Shown: positions 9,186-18,019 of the stretch, in pieces | Layout of the letters: each line of letters opens with the position of its first letter | Position numbering within the stretch: the first letter of the stretch is position 1 | Assembly: GCF_001747095.1 (NCBI RefSeq) | Contig: NZ_MDGP01000001.1 | Span: 2,153,001 to 2,217,000 of the forward strand | Length of the DNA: 64,000 nt | Direction: 5' to 3' | Origin: Roseivirga sp. 4D4 | Lineage (GTDB): Bacteria > Bacteroidota > Bacteroidia > Cytophagales > Cyclobacteriaceae | Position numbers and translations under genes: made by a program | Notes under the pieces: model-generated | Seen by the model: only the letters and a program-made list of their open reading frames with translations | Databases searched by the model: none | What the model was told of the DNA's origin: nothing

Positions 9186-10093
9186 CAATTCACCATGTCT
9201 AATAGGTACGCAATCTGAACTATCGGTAAGTATAGGAACGAACCGAACATAATCCGCAAAGCAGACTTCCTTGATTGATCTTTCATCAACTTAATGGTTG
9301 ACGCTAAGAACAAAACTCCGCAGACCGTAACAACTACAGCTGAATTTGTTCCTGTCAACCCAAAATACATCGGCAATAAGCCCATTGGGATAAGGAACAA
9401 AGTGTATGTCATTATCTGGAAAGCCGTCTTAAGATCCTTCTCTCCTTTTACTGGCAACAGTTTAAAACCGGCCTTTTTATAATCTTCATCAGCTACCCAC
9501 GCGATTGCCCAGAAATGTGGAAACTGCCAGATGAACTGAATTCCAAAGATGATCATCGCAGCGTGATTGATATCACCAGTAGCTGCTGTCCAACCCAATA
9601 ACGGTGGTAATGCACCCGGAATAGCTCCAACAAAAACAGCTATTGGCCCAACTCTTTTAAGGGGGGTATAAACGAAACTGTACAGGATCATTGAAAGTGT
9701 AGCAAGACCAACTGTTAACCAATTAGTCCAAATCAATAGCATATAGAGTCCCAGGATGGCCACAATCCCTGCAAACCATAATGACTCAGTTGCATTGAGC
9801 CGGTTAGTAGGCAATGGTCGACTCTGAGTGCGCTTCATCAGCTTATCATACTCTACTTCCAGTACTTGATTAATTGTACATGATGCTGCGCTAATCAGGA
9901 AGCCTCCAATGAAGAGCATTGCTAATTGCATCCAATCAACGCTTCCTCTCATCGCCAACACATAACCAAAAGCAGATGAAAAGGACACCACTAGAGAAAG
10001 TCTCAGTTTTGTCAATTCCACATATGCCTTTGCCTTTTGAGCAAAGAGTGATGTTACTTTAATATTTGCTGAATCACCTGATATCATTGTCAA
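9185..10093 (-). CDS. ctaB: Protoheme IX farnesyltransferase (heme O synthase)
   Basis: 302 aa UbiA-type prenyltransferase, attaching a farnesyl group to heme B to make heme O, the first step to heme A. The Asp-rich allylic diphosphate motif NQVLEVEYDKLMKRTQSRPL (about residues 75-94) is intact, including the two residues DKLMKRT typical of CtaB/CyoE. About nine hydrophobic helices. The start overlaps the ctaA stop as ATGA (4 nt) and the stop overlaps the coxC start. Confidence 0.95.
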   Translation of the reverse strand: MTMISGDSANIKVTSLFAQKAKAYVELTKLRLSLVVSFSSAFGYVLAMRGSVDWMQLAMLFIGGFLISAASCTINQVLEVEYDKLMKRTQSRPLPTNRLNATESLWFAGIVAILGLYMLLIWTNWLTVGLATLSMILYSFVYTPLKRVGPIAVFVGAIPGALPPLLGWTAATGDINHAAMIIFGIQFIWQFPHFWAIAWVADEDYKKAGFKLLPVKGEKDLKTAFQIMTYTLFLIPMGLLPMYFGLTGTNSAVVVTVCGVLFLASTIKLMKDQSRKSALRIMFGSFLYLPIVQIAYLLDMVN

Positions 10094-11127
10094 GCAATAC
10101 TTTTTTGTTTATGGTTAATCAGAAGTAGCAGATAATACTGCACTCCTACTATTACTGTCCCTAAGAGCAAGTGTATTGGTTGAATAAATGCTGGAACTCC
10201 AAAGTAGGCCATTATCGCCCCGCTCAAAATCTCAACAGCCACAATAATTAACAGCCATTTAGTAATCGACTTCAGCTCCACACTCCTCAAAAGCATATAG
10301 AACATATATACATGCAGTGCCAATAAGAGCAATGAATATGAACGATGAATTAGAAATGTTAATCCTAGGTTCGATATCCATTCAGATCTGGCCGCATAGG
10401 TAGCTACCATATCTATACCTTCTCGTACCTGAGTGCCTAATACAACTTGAATTACCGTAAATAATAAGCATGCTATTACAAGCCACTTCAACTTTCCAGA
10501 TAAACCAGTTAATTGGCTTAGACCTTCTCTCTTCGATCGGAAGTAAACGTAGATCAAAAGACATACAATTACGATGGCCAAGAGCATATGGATTGTAATC
10601 ATCCATTGCAGCAAGTTTGTACTTACCACAATAGAGCCAATCCATCCTTGGAAACCAACCAATACAAATGCAACAAATGAAAGAACGGTGATGGGTCTAT
10701 CTTTCTTCCAGTACCTGATCGACAACACAAAAGTGCCAAAGATCAGTAGGCCGATAACCGCACCTATCAAGCGGTTTACATACTCTACCCAAGTTTTGAC
10801 TGCATTGAAATCTTCTTCCTCAAGAATACTTGGGTCATTTTCAACCTGATAAGCCAGATCATCAAAGCCCAATGCTGTCAAATACTTAGAGAACTTCTTA
10901 TTCTTTTCAACACGTTGCCGAACGTAGTCCTCTTTGTAGTCCGCTGGAAGCTCATCTACACTTGTAGGTGGCACCCAACTTCCGAAACACTTAGGCCAGT
11001 CAGGACAACCCATGCCTGACCCAGTACTTCTTACTATTCCGCCTACTGCTATAAGCAAATAGACAGCTATAATTGTGACGGCTGAAAACCGTCTAAATAG
11101 TCTCGCTTTAGTGTCCTGCAGACTCAT
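10090..11127 (-). CDS. ctaA: Heme A synthase
   Basis: 345 aa, COX15/CtaA family, oxidising heme O to heme A. The first helix is followed by GGIVRSTGSGMGCPDWPKCF, a CtaA hallmark with a cysteine pair. Conserved histidines occur in MITIHMLLA, TFLIHRSYSLLLLALH and IQPIHLLLG, matching the heme ligands of the two helical bundles. About eight transmembrane helices. It overlaps coxA by 20 nt and ctaB by 4 nt, so heme A supply is tied to oxidase expression. Confidence 0.95.
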   Translation of the reverse strand: MSLQDTKARLFRRFSAVTIIAVYLLIAVGGIVRSTGSGMGCPDWPKCFGSWVPPTSVDELPADYKEDYVRQRVEKNKKFSKYLTALGFDDLAYQVENDPSILEEEDFNAVKTWVEYVNRLIGAVIGLLIFGTFVLSIRYWKKDRPITVLSFVAFVLVGFQGWIGSIVVSTNLLQWMITIHMLLAIVIVCLLIYVYFRSKREGLSQLTGLSGKLKWLVIACLLFTVIQVVLGTQVREGIDMVATYAARSEWISNLGLTFLIHRSYSLLLLALHVYMFYMLLRSVELKSITKWLLIIVAVEILSGAIMAYFGVPAFIQPIHLLLGTVIVGVQYYLLLLINHKQKSIA

Positions 11128-12982
11128 CCACTACGATCTCTTCCGCCTGCTCTTTTTCCAATGCTATCAAGTCATTTTCATGCGGCAAGTTAGATTCCAT
11201 AGTCTCTGAGAATGGAACAGTTTGAGGAATAAAATCATCCTCAGCACCAGGCTTCGAGTAATCATAAGGCCATCTGTAAACGTGAGGAATTTCTCCCACC
11301 CAGTTACCGTGACCAGGATTTCTTGGCGTAGTCCATTCTAATGTATTAGACTTCCAAGGGTTAGCCGGTGCTTTTCTTCCTCTGTACATGCTGTAGAAGA
11401 AGTTGAACAAGAAGATAAACTGGCCAATGAATGTTGCAATGGCAGCAATTGAAATGAACTGGTTCAAGTCAGTGAAGCCACTAAATGCATCAAAGTTTGT
11501 GAACGAGTAATATCTTCTTGGGAATCCAGCGATTCCAATATAGTGCATTGGGAAGAACACAGAGTAAATACCAATGAACGTCAACCAGAAGTGGATATAG
11601 CCCAACTTAGCATCCATCATACGGCCGAACATTTTAGGGAACCAATGGTAAACCCCTGCCAATAGACCGAATGCTGAAGCTGCTCCCATTACTAAGTGGA
11701 AGTGAGCAACTACGAAATATGTATCGTGCAATTGAATATCAATCGCTGAGTTACCTAAGAAAATACCCGTGATACCTCCTGAGATAAACACCGACACCAG
11801 GCCGATCGAGAACAACATGGCCGGTGTGAACACTATATTACCCTTCCATAATGTGGTCAGGTAGTTAAATACTTTTACTGCTGATGGTACTGCAATAATC
11901 AATGTCAAGAACATGAAGATTGATCCTAAGAAAGGATTCAATCCTGAAACGAACATATGGTGCGCCCAAACAATAAATGAAAGGAACGTAATACCAAGCA
12001 TTGACACAATCATCGCCTTGTAACCAAAGATTGGTTTCCTTGAATTTGTTGCGATAATCTCCGATGTAATACCTAATGCAGGTAGCAATACGATATATAC
12101 CTCAGGGTGTCCTAGGAACCAGAATAAATGCTGATAAAGAATTGGGCTACCTCCTACATTAGAAAGTGCCTCTCCCTGAATATAAATCTCGGATAAGTAA
12201 AATGATGTACCGAAGCTTCTATCGAATACTAACAATAAGGCCGCAGCGAATAATACTGGGAATGAAAGCACACCGATTACAGCTGTTAAGAAGAAGGCCC
12301 AAATCGTCAATGGCAGCCTAGAGAAGGTCATCCCCTTCGTTCTTAAGTTAATTACTGTTGTGATATAGTTAATACCTCCCAGTAGTGAGGATGCGATAAA
12401 GAAAACCATAGCCACTAGCCATAGGGTCATACCCATACCTGAACCTGGCATTGCTGTCTGAATAGCAGACAGTGGTGGATAAACTACCCATCCGCCCGAT
12501 GCTGGTCCAGTTTCCAGGAATAGTGAAATGAACATCAACACACCAGATACAAAAAAGAACCAGTAAGAAAGCATGTTCATGAAGCCAGAGGCCATATCTC
12601 TTGCACCAATCTGTAGAGGAATCAAGAAATTCGAGAACGTACCACTCAAGCCAGCTGTCAATACAAAGAATACCATAATGGTACCGTGCATTGTCACTAG
12701 CGCCAAATAGAACTCCTGATCTAGTTGACCAGTCTCAGTAATCCATCTACCTAAAAGCGGTCTCAACCACCCTAAATCTGCTTCAGGAAAACCAAGTTGC
12801 AATCTGAAGATCGCAGACATAGCTGCTCCAATAATTGCCCAGAAAATACCCGTGATAAGGAATTGCTTGGCAATTACTTTGTGATCGGTTGAGAATATAT
12901 ATTTTTCAATAAATGACTGCTCGTGATGATCATGATGATCCTCATGTGCATGAACATCGATTTGTGCTACTTCTGTTGCCAT
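11108..12982 (-). CDS. coxA: Cytochrome c oxidase subunit I (A1-type heme-copper oxidase)
   Basis: 624 aa. Twelve core helices carry heme a, heme a3 and CuB. Visible ligands: His in TMHGTIMVFF; GHPEVYI (CuB His, proton-channel Glu and cross-linked Tyr of A1-type enzymes); VWAHHMFVSG (CuB His pair); and DTYFVVAHFHLVMG (heme ligands). I chose the ATG at 12982; the GTG two codons upstream is the alternative. The N-terminus is His-rich (HAHEDHHDHHEQ, residues about 11-22), which is not part of the catalytic core. The stop region overlaps ctaA by 20 nt. Confidence 0.97.
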   Translation of the reverse strand: MATEVAQIDVHAHEDHHDHHEQSFIEKYIFSTDHKVIAKQFLITGIFWAIIGAAMSAIFRLQLGFPEADLGWLRPLLGRWITETGQLDQEFYLALVTMHGTIMVFFVLTAGLSGTFSNFLIPLQIGARDMASGFMNMLSYWFFFVSGVLMFISLFLETGPASGGWVVYPPLSAIQTAMPGSGMGMTLWLVAMVFFIASSLLGGINYITTVINLRTKGMTFSRLPLTIWAFFLTAVIGVLSFPVLFAAALLLVFDRSFGTSFYLSEIYIQGEALSNVGGSPILYQHLFWFLGHPEVYIVLLPALGITSEIIATNSRKPIFGYKAMIVSMLGITFLSFIVWAHHMFVSGLNPFLGSIFMFLTLIIAVPSAVKVFNYLTTLWKGNIVFTPAMLFSIGLVSVFISGGITGIFLGNSAIDIQLHDTYFVVAHFHLVMGAASAFGLLAGVYHWFPKMFGRMMDAKLGYIHFWLTFIGIYSVFFPMHYIGIAGFPRRYYSFTNFDAFSGFTDLNQFISIAAIATFIGQFIFLFNFFYSMYRGRKAPANPWKSNTLEWTTPRNPGHGNWVGEIPHVYRWPYDYSKPGAEDDFIPQTVPFSETMESNLPHENDLIALEKEQAEEIVVDESAGH

Positions 12983-13003
12983 ATGCACTTATTTAATGTC
13001 TTA

Positions 13004-14038
13004 TTATTCGTTAATTCCAGCTGTAACTAATGCTAATTCTTTCAAGTTTTCAGGAACTTGACTCAAATACTCAGGATGTTTAGAAAGCCAAGACTTCTGG
13101 TCAGCTTTCCACTCAGCATACTCCGCAGGCTCAAGAACAACCACTCTCTTCTTCATTGAGAAGTGTCCACCACCACAAATTTCTGTACAAGCCAACTCAT
13201 AGTTGAAATCAGGATTACCTTCTTCTACTCTGATCTCTTCAGTGGTCTTATTAGCCACAAACCAGAATTGAGTAGGCATACCTGGTACAGCATCCATTTT
13301 TACACGCATGTGAGGAATAAATACACTATGGAGCACATCTCTTGCTCTAATCTTTAACAATACCGGCTTTCCTTTAGGGATTACCATACTGTTAGAAATA
13401 AAATCATCGAAGTTTGATCTATCGGAGAGGTCTTGGCCATGGGCATTAACCGCATCGATCAGACGATAATCATAATCTCCTACTTGATTATCAACCCCAC
13501 CATATCTTATCGACCATTGGAACTGGTATCCCATAATCTCAATCTGCTCCGCATCTTCTGGTGCCTCACTCATGATACCATCCCAGGCCATCCATCCTGA
13601 AATCACTAACCAAGTCAAAACGATCGCTGGCACGCCTGTCCAGATATACTCCAACTTGTTATTATGTGGATAGAAAAGCGCTTTTCTCTTTTCATCATAT
13701 CTGTATTTATAAGAAAATACAAATAGCAAGATGTTAGTAATGACGAATACGATTCCAGTGATCCACATGGTTCTCCAGAAAAGTTTGTCAGTCAGTTCTC
13801 CGTGCTCTGAGGCTACAGGTGGATCATAAGCGTCAAAATTGACGTAAGAGTACCACGCTGCAAGTCCAAAGAATAACACCATGAACACGATCATCATCGC
13901 TGCATTCGCGTTGTTACTTCCTGTAACAACCTTCTCCCCCGTTCCCTTAACGATACCAACTAGACGTGTGATCCTGAAGATCAACAACAAGATGGCTACA
14001 ACTAAGAAAACCGCAAGTGCTATGTAAAAACCGAACAT
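13004..14038 (-). CDS. coxB: Cytochrome c oxidase subunit II (CuA)
   Basis: 344 aa. Several N-terminal helices (about residues 4-22, 48-66, 88-108, 135-155) precede the periplasmic cupredoxin domain. CuA ligands are seen in HSVFIPHMRVKMDAVPGM and CTEICGGGHFSM (Cys, Glu, Cys, His, Met). No CxxCH is present, so this is not a cytochrome c-fused caa3 subunit II. Electrons must come from a separate cytochrome c or directly from the ActABCDEF complex, whose genes are immediately upstream. Gap to coxA 21 nt. Confidence 0.96.
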   Translation of the reverse strand: MFGFYIALAVFLVVAILLLIFRITRLVGIVKGTGEKVVTGSNNANAAMMIVFMVLFFGLAAWYSYVNFDAYDPPVASEHGELTDKLFWRTMWITGIVFVITNILLFVFSYKYRYDEKRKALFYPHNNKLEYIWTGVPAIVLTWLVISGWMAWDGIMSEAPEDAEQIEIMGYQFQWSIRYGGVDNQVGDYDYRLIDAVNAHGQDLSDRSNFDDFISNSMVIPKGKPVLLKIRARDVLHSVFIPHMRVKMDAVPGMPTQFWFVANKTTEEIRVEEGNPDFNYELACTEICGGGHFSMKKRVVVLEPAEYAEWKADQKSWLSKHPEYLSQVPENLKELALVTAGINE

Positions 14039-14059
14039 ATCTACTAGTTTATCTATGTG

Positions 14060-15454
14060 TTAAATATGGTGATGTTTTGCTTCTTCCAACATTGGATGGT
14101 TCTTAGGTACTAAAGCAGCAGATGAAAGTGCTTTGAGTACTACAAATAAGAACGCTGATCCAAATATCAAGTAAGTTCCGATTTCAGTTAAACCGAAAGC
14201 TCCAGACTCGCCCAACGTACCTGGTGTCACCATTAGATAGAAATCTATCCAGTGCCCTAGGATAATTACGATACAGGCGATTTTCAAGAATACATTCAAC
14301 CTCTTCGCATCTCTTGTAATCAAGACAAGGAAAGGGAAGAAGAAATTCATGATCAGATTCACAAAGAATACCGGTGCATATTTGTCGCTCAAGAATCGCT
14401 CGACAAAGTACACTGACTCTTCGGGAATGTTTGCGTAATAGATTAACAAGAACTGAGAGAACCAGATATAAGTCCAGAAGATACTGAACGCAAATACAAA
14501 TTTACCCAGATCGTGTAAGTGATTTGAAGTTACCTGTGATAGGTAACCCGCTTCTTTTAACAATACTGTCATCAAAGTGATCAGTGCCAAACCAGCCACA
14601 AACCAGCTCGCAAATACATACCAACCAAACATGGTTGAGAACCAGTGAGTATCAATTGACATAATCCAGTCCCAAGCCGAAACTGAAGATGAAACAGCAA
14701 AGATCAAAAGGAAGGCAACTGATGCTCTTCTCATTTTGTACCAATAAGTAGTTCCACCAAGTTCGTCTTCAAGGTTAGAAAGTGTTCTTAACCTTCTGAA
14801 CAATAATACCCATGCTCCAAAGAAGATTACCATTCTAGCCACAAAGAAGACTGGGAATGATCCGCCTTCTAAGGGTAGGTAAAAGAAGCTCGCCTTTCCA
14901 GCAATGAGTTCATCATAATGCGCCCCTCCAACTTCATATAAGTCACTGTGTGTCCAGTGGAAAATATCATGGTTAAAGATCATGAATGTCAAAAACATCA
15001 AGACCCCCGCTGGCAAAATCCAGCTCGCCATTGATAATGGAATTCTTAGTATATAAGTAGACCAACCTGCTTGAGCAGCATATTGGATGGCAAAGAAAAA
15101 TAGTCCGATTAAGGCCAAACCTGTGAAATAGACATTGTTTACCCATAAATCAATTACTACTCTATCAAACCAGCCTTTTTCATGGTCACCACCTTCATGA
15201 TCGCCAGCTTCTGCCCCATGAGCATCGTCTGTATCATGTCCGGCAGGCTCACCGTGATCTCCTTCTGTTTCATGGTCTGTACCATGATCGCCAGCCTCAG
15301 CTAACTCGGCATGATCACCCTCAGCGTGCTCTTCACCATGTCCTCCAGAAGAAGACAATAAAGAACCTACTAGTAACAGCACCACACCTGAGATAAAAGC
15401 TATTGCAAGCTTCTTCTTAATCCCAGCGCTAAAATCAAATACTTCTTTTGACAT
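14060..15454 (-). CDS. actF: Alternative complex III subunit F (NrfD-like quinone-site membrane protein)
   Basis: 464 aa, ten predicted helices, NrfD/PsrC-like; with ActC it forms the membrane core of alternative complex III, which oxidises menaquinol. Between the first helix (about 14-30) and the second lies a 60-residue insertion made of Gly, Asp, Glu and His (ten histidines, GDH repeated), presumably facing the periplasm. Family motifs in the core include WDWIMSIDTHWFSTMFGWYV. It lies 18 nt after actE and 21 nt before coxB. The acidic His-rich insertion looks able to bind metal ions; that is inference. Confidence 0.93.
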   Translation of the reverse strand: MSKEVFDFSAGIKKKLAIAFISGVVLLLVGSLLSSSGGHGEEHAEGDHAELAEAGDHGTDHETEGDHGEPAGHDTDDAHGAEAGDHEGGDHEKGWFDRVVIDLWVNNVYFTGLALIGLFFFAIQYAAQAGWSTYILRIPLSMASWILPAGVLMFLTFMIFNHDIFHWTHSDLYEVGGAHYDELIAGKASFFYLPLEGGSFPVFFVARMVIFFGAWVLLFRRLRTLSNLEDELGGTTYWYKMRRASVAFLLIFAVSSSVSAWDWIMSIDTHWFSTMFGWYVFASWFVAGLALITLMTVLLKEAGYLSQVTSNHLHDLGKFVFAFSIFWTYIWFSQFLLIYYANIPEESVYFVERFLSDKYAPVFFVNLIMNFFFPFLVLITRDAKRLNVFLKIACIVIILGHWIDFYLMVTPGTLGESGAFGLTEIGTYLIFGSAFLFVVLKALSSAALVPKNHPMLEEAKHHHI

Positions 15455-15472
15455 CTCTAAAAAATTTATCTG

Positions 15473-16090
15473 TTACTGTTGCTGTAATTGTTGAACATAC
15501 CTTGCGATTTTCCAACGTCTCTCTTCGCTGATTTGCGAAGCATGAGGCCACATACGATTATATCCATGAGTAATCACGTGAAAGATGTGCCCTTGAGGTA
15601 AATCTTTCTTGTTTGGGGCTGAATAAGATGGTACACCCGCGTATACTACGCCAACTTTACCTTGTCCCTTGCCATCTGCTCCATGACAGTGCTGACAATA
15701 TTCTGTATACAACCTTTTACCTTCAGCCTGAACCTCAGGACTTGCTGGGAATGGATTTTCGATCAATGCTGCTTCCGCCAATTGATCTTTCTCCAATCTA
15801 TAAGGTAGTATGTTGTTACTCGTTCTTCTCACTGTTCCTGCTACTGGTATTCTGACATTTTGTGCATAGGGATTGTTTGGGTTAGAATTATAAAATTCTC
15901 CTTTTCCATCTTCCCTATTACTCAACCATTCGCCTCTGTCTTCATCAACAATCTGAGTCAAAGGCTCGTAAGGAACTGAGTGATACATTTGCGGAGCATA
16001 TTCTAAACCTGGGTTGTCACCCTTTGCGGTACAGGCACTGATGAGAACAATCAATGCGAGGGGAACGAAAGCTTTTAATTTATGGATCAT
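15473..16090 (-). CDS. actE: Alternative complex III subunit E, monoheme cytochrome c lipoprotein
   Basis: 205 aa with the chosen ATG at 16090; the alternative ATG at 16126 would overlap actD by 23 nt and add 12 basic residues before the signal. The signal peptide ends in a lipobox, LISAC, so the mature protein is probably lipid-anchored. One c-type heme motif, CQHCH, occurs near residue 145 in TEYCQHCHGADGKGQG, with a Met in GYNRMWPHA as likely sixth ligand. It carries electrons from the ActA/ActB side towards the oxidase. Operon position between actD and actF matches known act clusters. Confidence 0.93.
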   Translation of the reverse strand: MIHKLKAFVPLALIVLISACTAKGDNPGLEYAPQMYHSVPYEPLTQIVDEDRGEWLSNREDGKGEFYNSNPNNPYAQNVRIPVAGTVRRTSNNILPYRLEKDQLAEAALIENPFPASPEVQAEGKRLYTEYCQHCHGADGKGQGKVGVVYAGVPSYSAPNKKDLPQGHIFHVITHGYNRMWPHASQISEERRWKIARYVQQLQQQ

Positions 16091-16103
16091 AACGTTAGTC
16101 AGC

Positions 16104-16637
16104 TTATTCTTCAACTTTTTTATCATTCACTTCGATTGCACCTGAATCTTTAAGCGCGCTGCCAATTTTAGAAGCATCAACCGCTTTGTTTTGGCCTAAA
16201 TCGATCGCCATAATGTGTTTGTCATCAGTAATTCTGATATCAAGCAACTTAGGGTCTTTCCATGGTTTCAAATCACTTGCAACCAAGAATGTACCTACCA
16301 TACCGAAGGCGGCAAGTAATACCGTTAGCTCAAAAGTAACCGGTACGAAATCTGGAAGAGCTACATGGTTTTTACCACCAATAATCATTGGCCAGTCAAT
16401 ACCAAGCATCCAAATCTGCATGGTTAAGGCAAGCGTAGTTCCCAAAATACCGAACATGAATGCGGCAATTGGAAGCCTTGACTTTTTGTAGCCTAACTCA
16501 TCATCTAGTCCGTGAACCGGAAATGGGCTATATACTTCGTCTATTTTAATACCAGCACCACGAATCTTACCTACTGCTTTCAGCAATACGTCTTCGTCAT
16601 CGTAAACACCTAGGATAAAGTCTTTAGAATCACTCAT
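16104..16637 (-). CDS. actD: Alternative complex III subunit D (DUF3341)
   Basis: 177 aa. A ferredoxin-like N-terminal part (FILGVYDDEDVLLKAVGKIR) is followed by two transmembrane helices (about 57-80 and 100-125) and a soluble tail, the DUF3341 layout. The loop SPFPVHGLDDELGYKKSRLP is characteristic. It has no cofactor motif and is a structural subunit. It starts 2 nt after actC stops. Confidence 0.93.
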   Translation of the reverse strand: MSDSKDFILGVYDDEDVLLKAVGKIRGAGIKIDEVYSPFPVHGLDDELGYKKSRLPIAAFMFGILGTTLALTMQIWMLGIDWPMIIGGKNHVALPDFVPVTFELTVLLAAFGMVGTFLVASDLKPWKDPKLLDIRITDDKHIMAIDLGQNKAVDASKIGSALKDSGAIEVNDKKVEE

Positions 16638-16639
16638 GA

Positions 16640-18001
16640 TTAAGCCGTTTTTTCAGATGATGATTTAACAATACTTTTCACTTCAGCCATGTTGATCACT
16701 GGGAAGAACTTCGCGAACAAGAAGAATGCTGTGAAGAACAATCCGAAGGTGAACAAGTAAACACCCATGTCATAAATGGTTGGATAGAACATAGCCCATG
16801 AAGAAGGCAGGTAATCTCTGTGAAGCGAAGTCACAATAATTACAAACCTTTCGAACCACATACCAATGTTCACAATAATTGAAATGATGAACGTGGCAGC
16901 AATACTCGTTCTGATTTTCTTAGACCAGAAGAGTTGTGGTGAAATCACGTTACAAGTCATCATCGACCAGTATGCCCACCAGTAAGGCCCTTGCATCCTG
17001 TTAAAGAATGCATATTGTTCAGCCGGAACTCCTGAGTACCATGCGATGAAAAACTCTGTGATATAAGCGATACCTACAATCGAACCCGTAACAATGATTA
17101 CAATGTTCATTAATTCGATATGCTCGATAGTGATATAGTCGTGAAGTTTGAATACCTGTCTGGTGACGATCATTAGCGTCAATACCATGGCAAAACCCGA
17201 GAAAATCGCTCCAGCTACAAAGTATGGAGGGAAGATTGTGGTGTGCCATCCAGGAATTACTGAGGTAGCAAAGTCAAAGGATACGATGGTGTGTACTGAA
17301 AGTACAAGTGGTGTCGCAAGACCTGCCAAGATAAGAGAAACCGACTCATATCTAGACCAGGTTTTAGCAGCTCCATCCCATCCTAATGAAAGTGCACCAT
17401 AAATTTTCTTTCTAATACCAGAAGCTCTATCCCGAATTGTTGCGAAATCAGGTACTAAACCGAGGTACCAGAAAACAAGAGATACAGAGAAGTAAGTTGA
17501 GATCGCGAAAACGTCCCACAATAAAGGAGAGTTAAAGTTTACCCACAACGAACCGAAGGTATTTGGTAATGGTAGTGCCCAGTAAGCTCCTAGCCATGGT
17601 CTACCCATGTGAAGTACCGGGAACATAGCAGCACATATTACAGCAAAGATTGTCATTGCCTCAGATGCTCTGTTAATGGCCATTCTCCACTTCTGACGGA
17701 AGAGTAATAGTACTGCAGAAATAAGCGTTCCTGCGTGACCAATACCTACCCACCATACGAAGTTGGTGATATCCCATGCCCAGCCTACTGTTTTATTAAG
17801 ACCCCACATGCCAATGCCCTCCCAAAGGGTAGCGGCAACAGCAAGGAATCCTATAGCCAATGTAACCACGGATATTCCGAAGGCCATCAACCACAGTTTT
17901 GAAGGCTTAGCTTCAACCTGGCGACAGATGTCTTCGGTGACATCATGAACGGTTTTACCGCCTGTGATTAAAGGTTTTCTTACGGGTGAAGTAACCTGCA
18001 T
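16640..18001 (-). CDS. actC: Alternative complex III subunit C (NrfD-like membrane protein)
   Basis: 453 aa with about ten membrane helices, NrfD/polysulfide reductase C family. Together with ActF it provides the quinol-oxidising membrane core. Segments such as [41 protein letters not shown] and [19 protein letters not shown] are typical of ActC. It lies 18 nt after actB and 2 nt before actD. Confidence 0.95.
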   Translation of the reverse strand: MQVTSPVRKPLITGGKTVHDVTEDICRQVEAKPSKLWLMAFGISVVTLAIGFLAVAATLWEGIGMWGLNKTVGWAWDITNFVWWVGIGHAGTLISAVLLLFRQKWRMAINRASEAMTIFAVICAAMFPVLHMGRPWLGAYWALPLPNTFGSLWVNFNSPLLWDVFAISTYFSVSLVFWYLGLVPDFATIRDRASGIRKKIYGALSLGWDGAAKTWSRYESVSLILAGLATPLVLSVHTIVSFDFATSVIPGWHTTIFPPYFVAGAIFSGFAMVLTLMIVTRQVFKLHDYITIEHIELMNIVIIVTGSIVGIAYITEFFIAWYSGVPAEQYAFFNRMQGPYWWAYWSMMTCNVISPQLFWSKKIRTSIAATFIISIIVNIGMWFERFVIIVTSLHRDYLPSSWAMFYPTIYDMGVYLFTFGLFFTAFFLFAKFFPVINMAEVKSIVKSSSEKTA

Positions 18002-18019
18002 ATTCTTTCGGTTTAAAAA

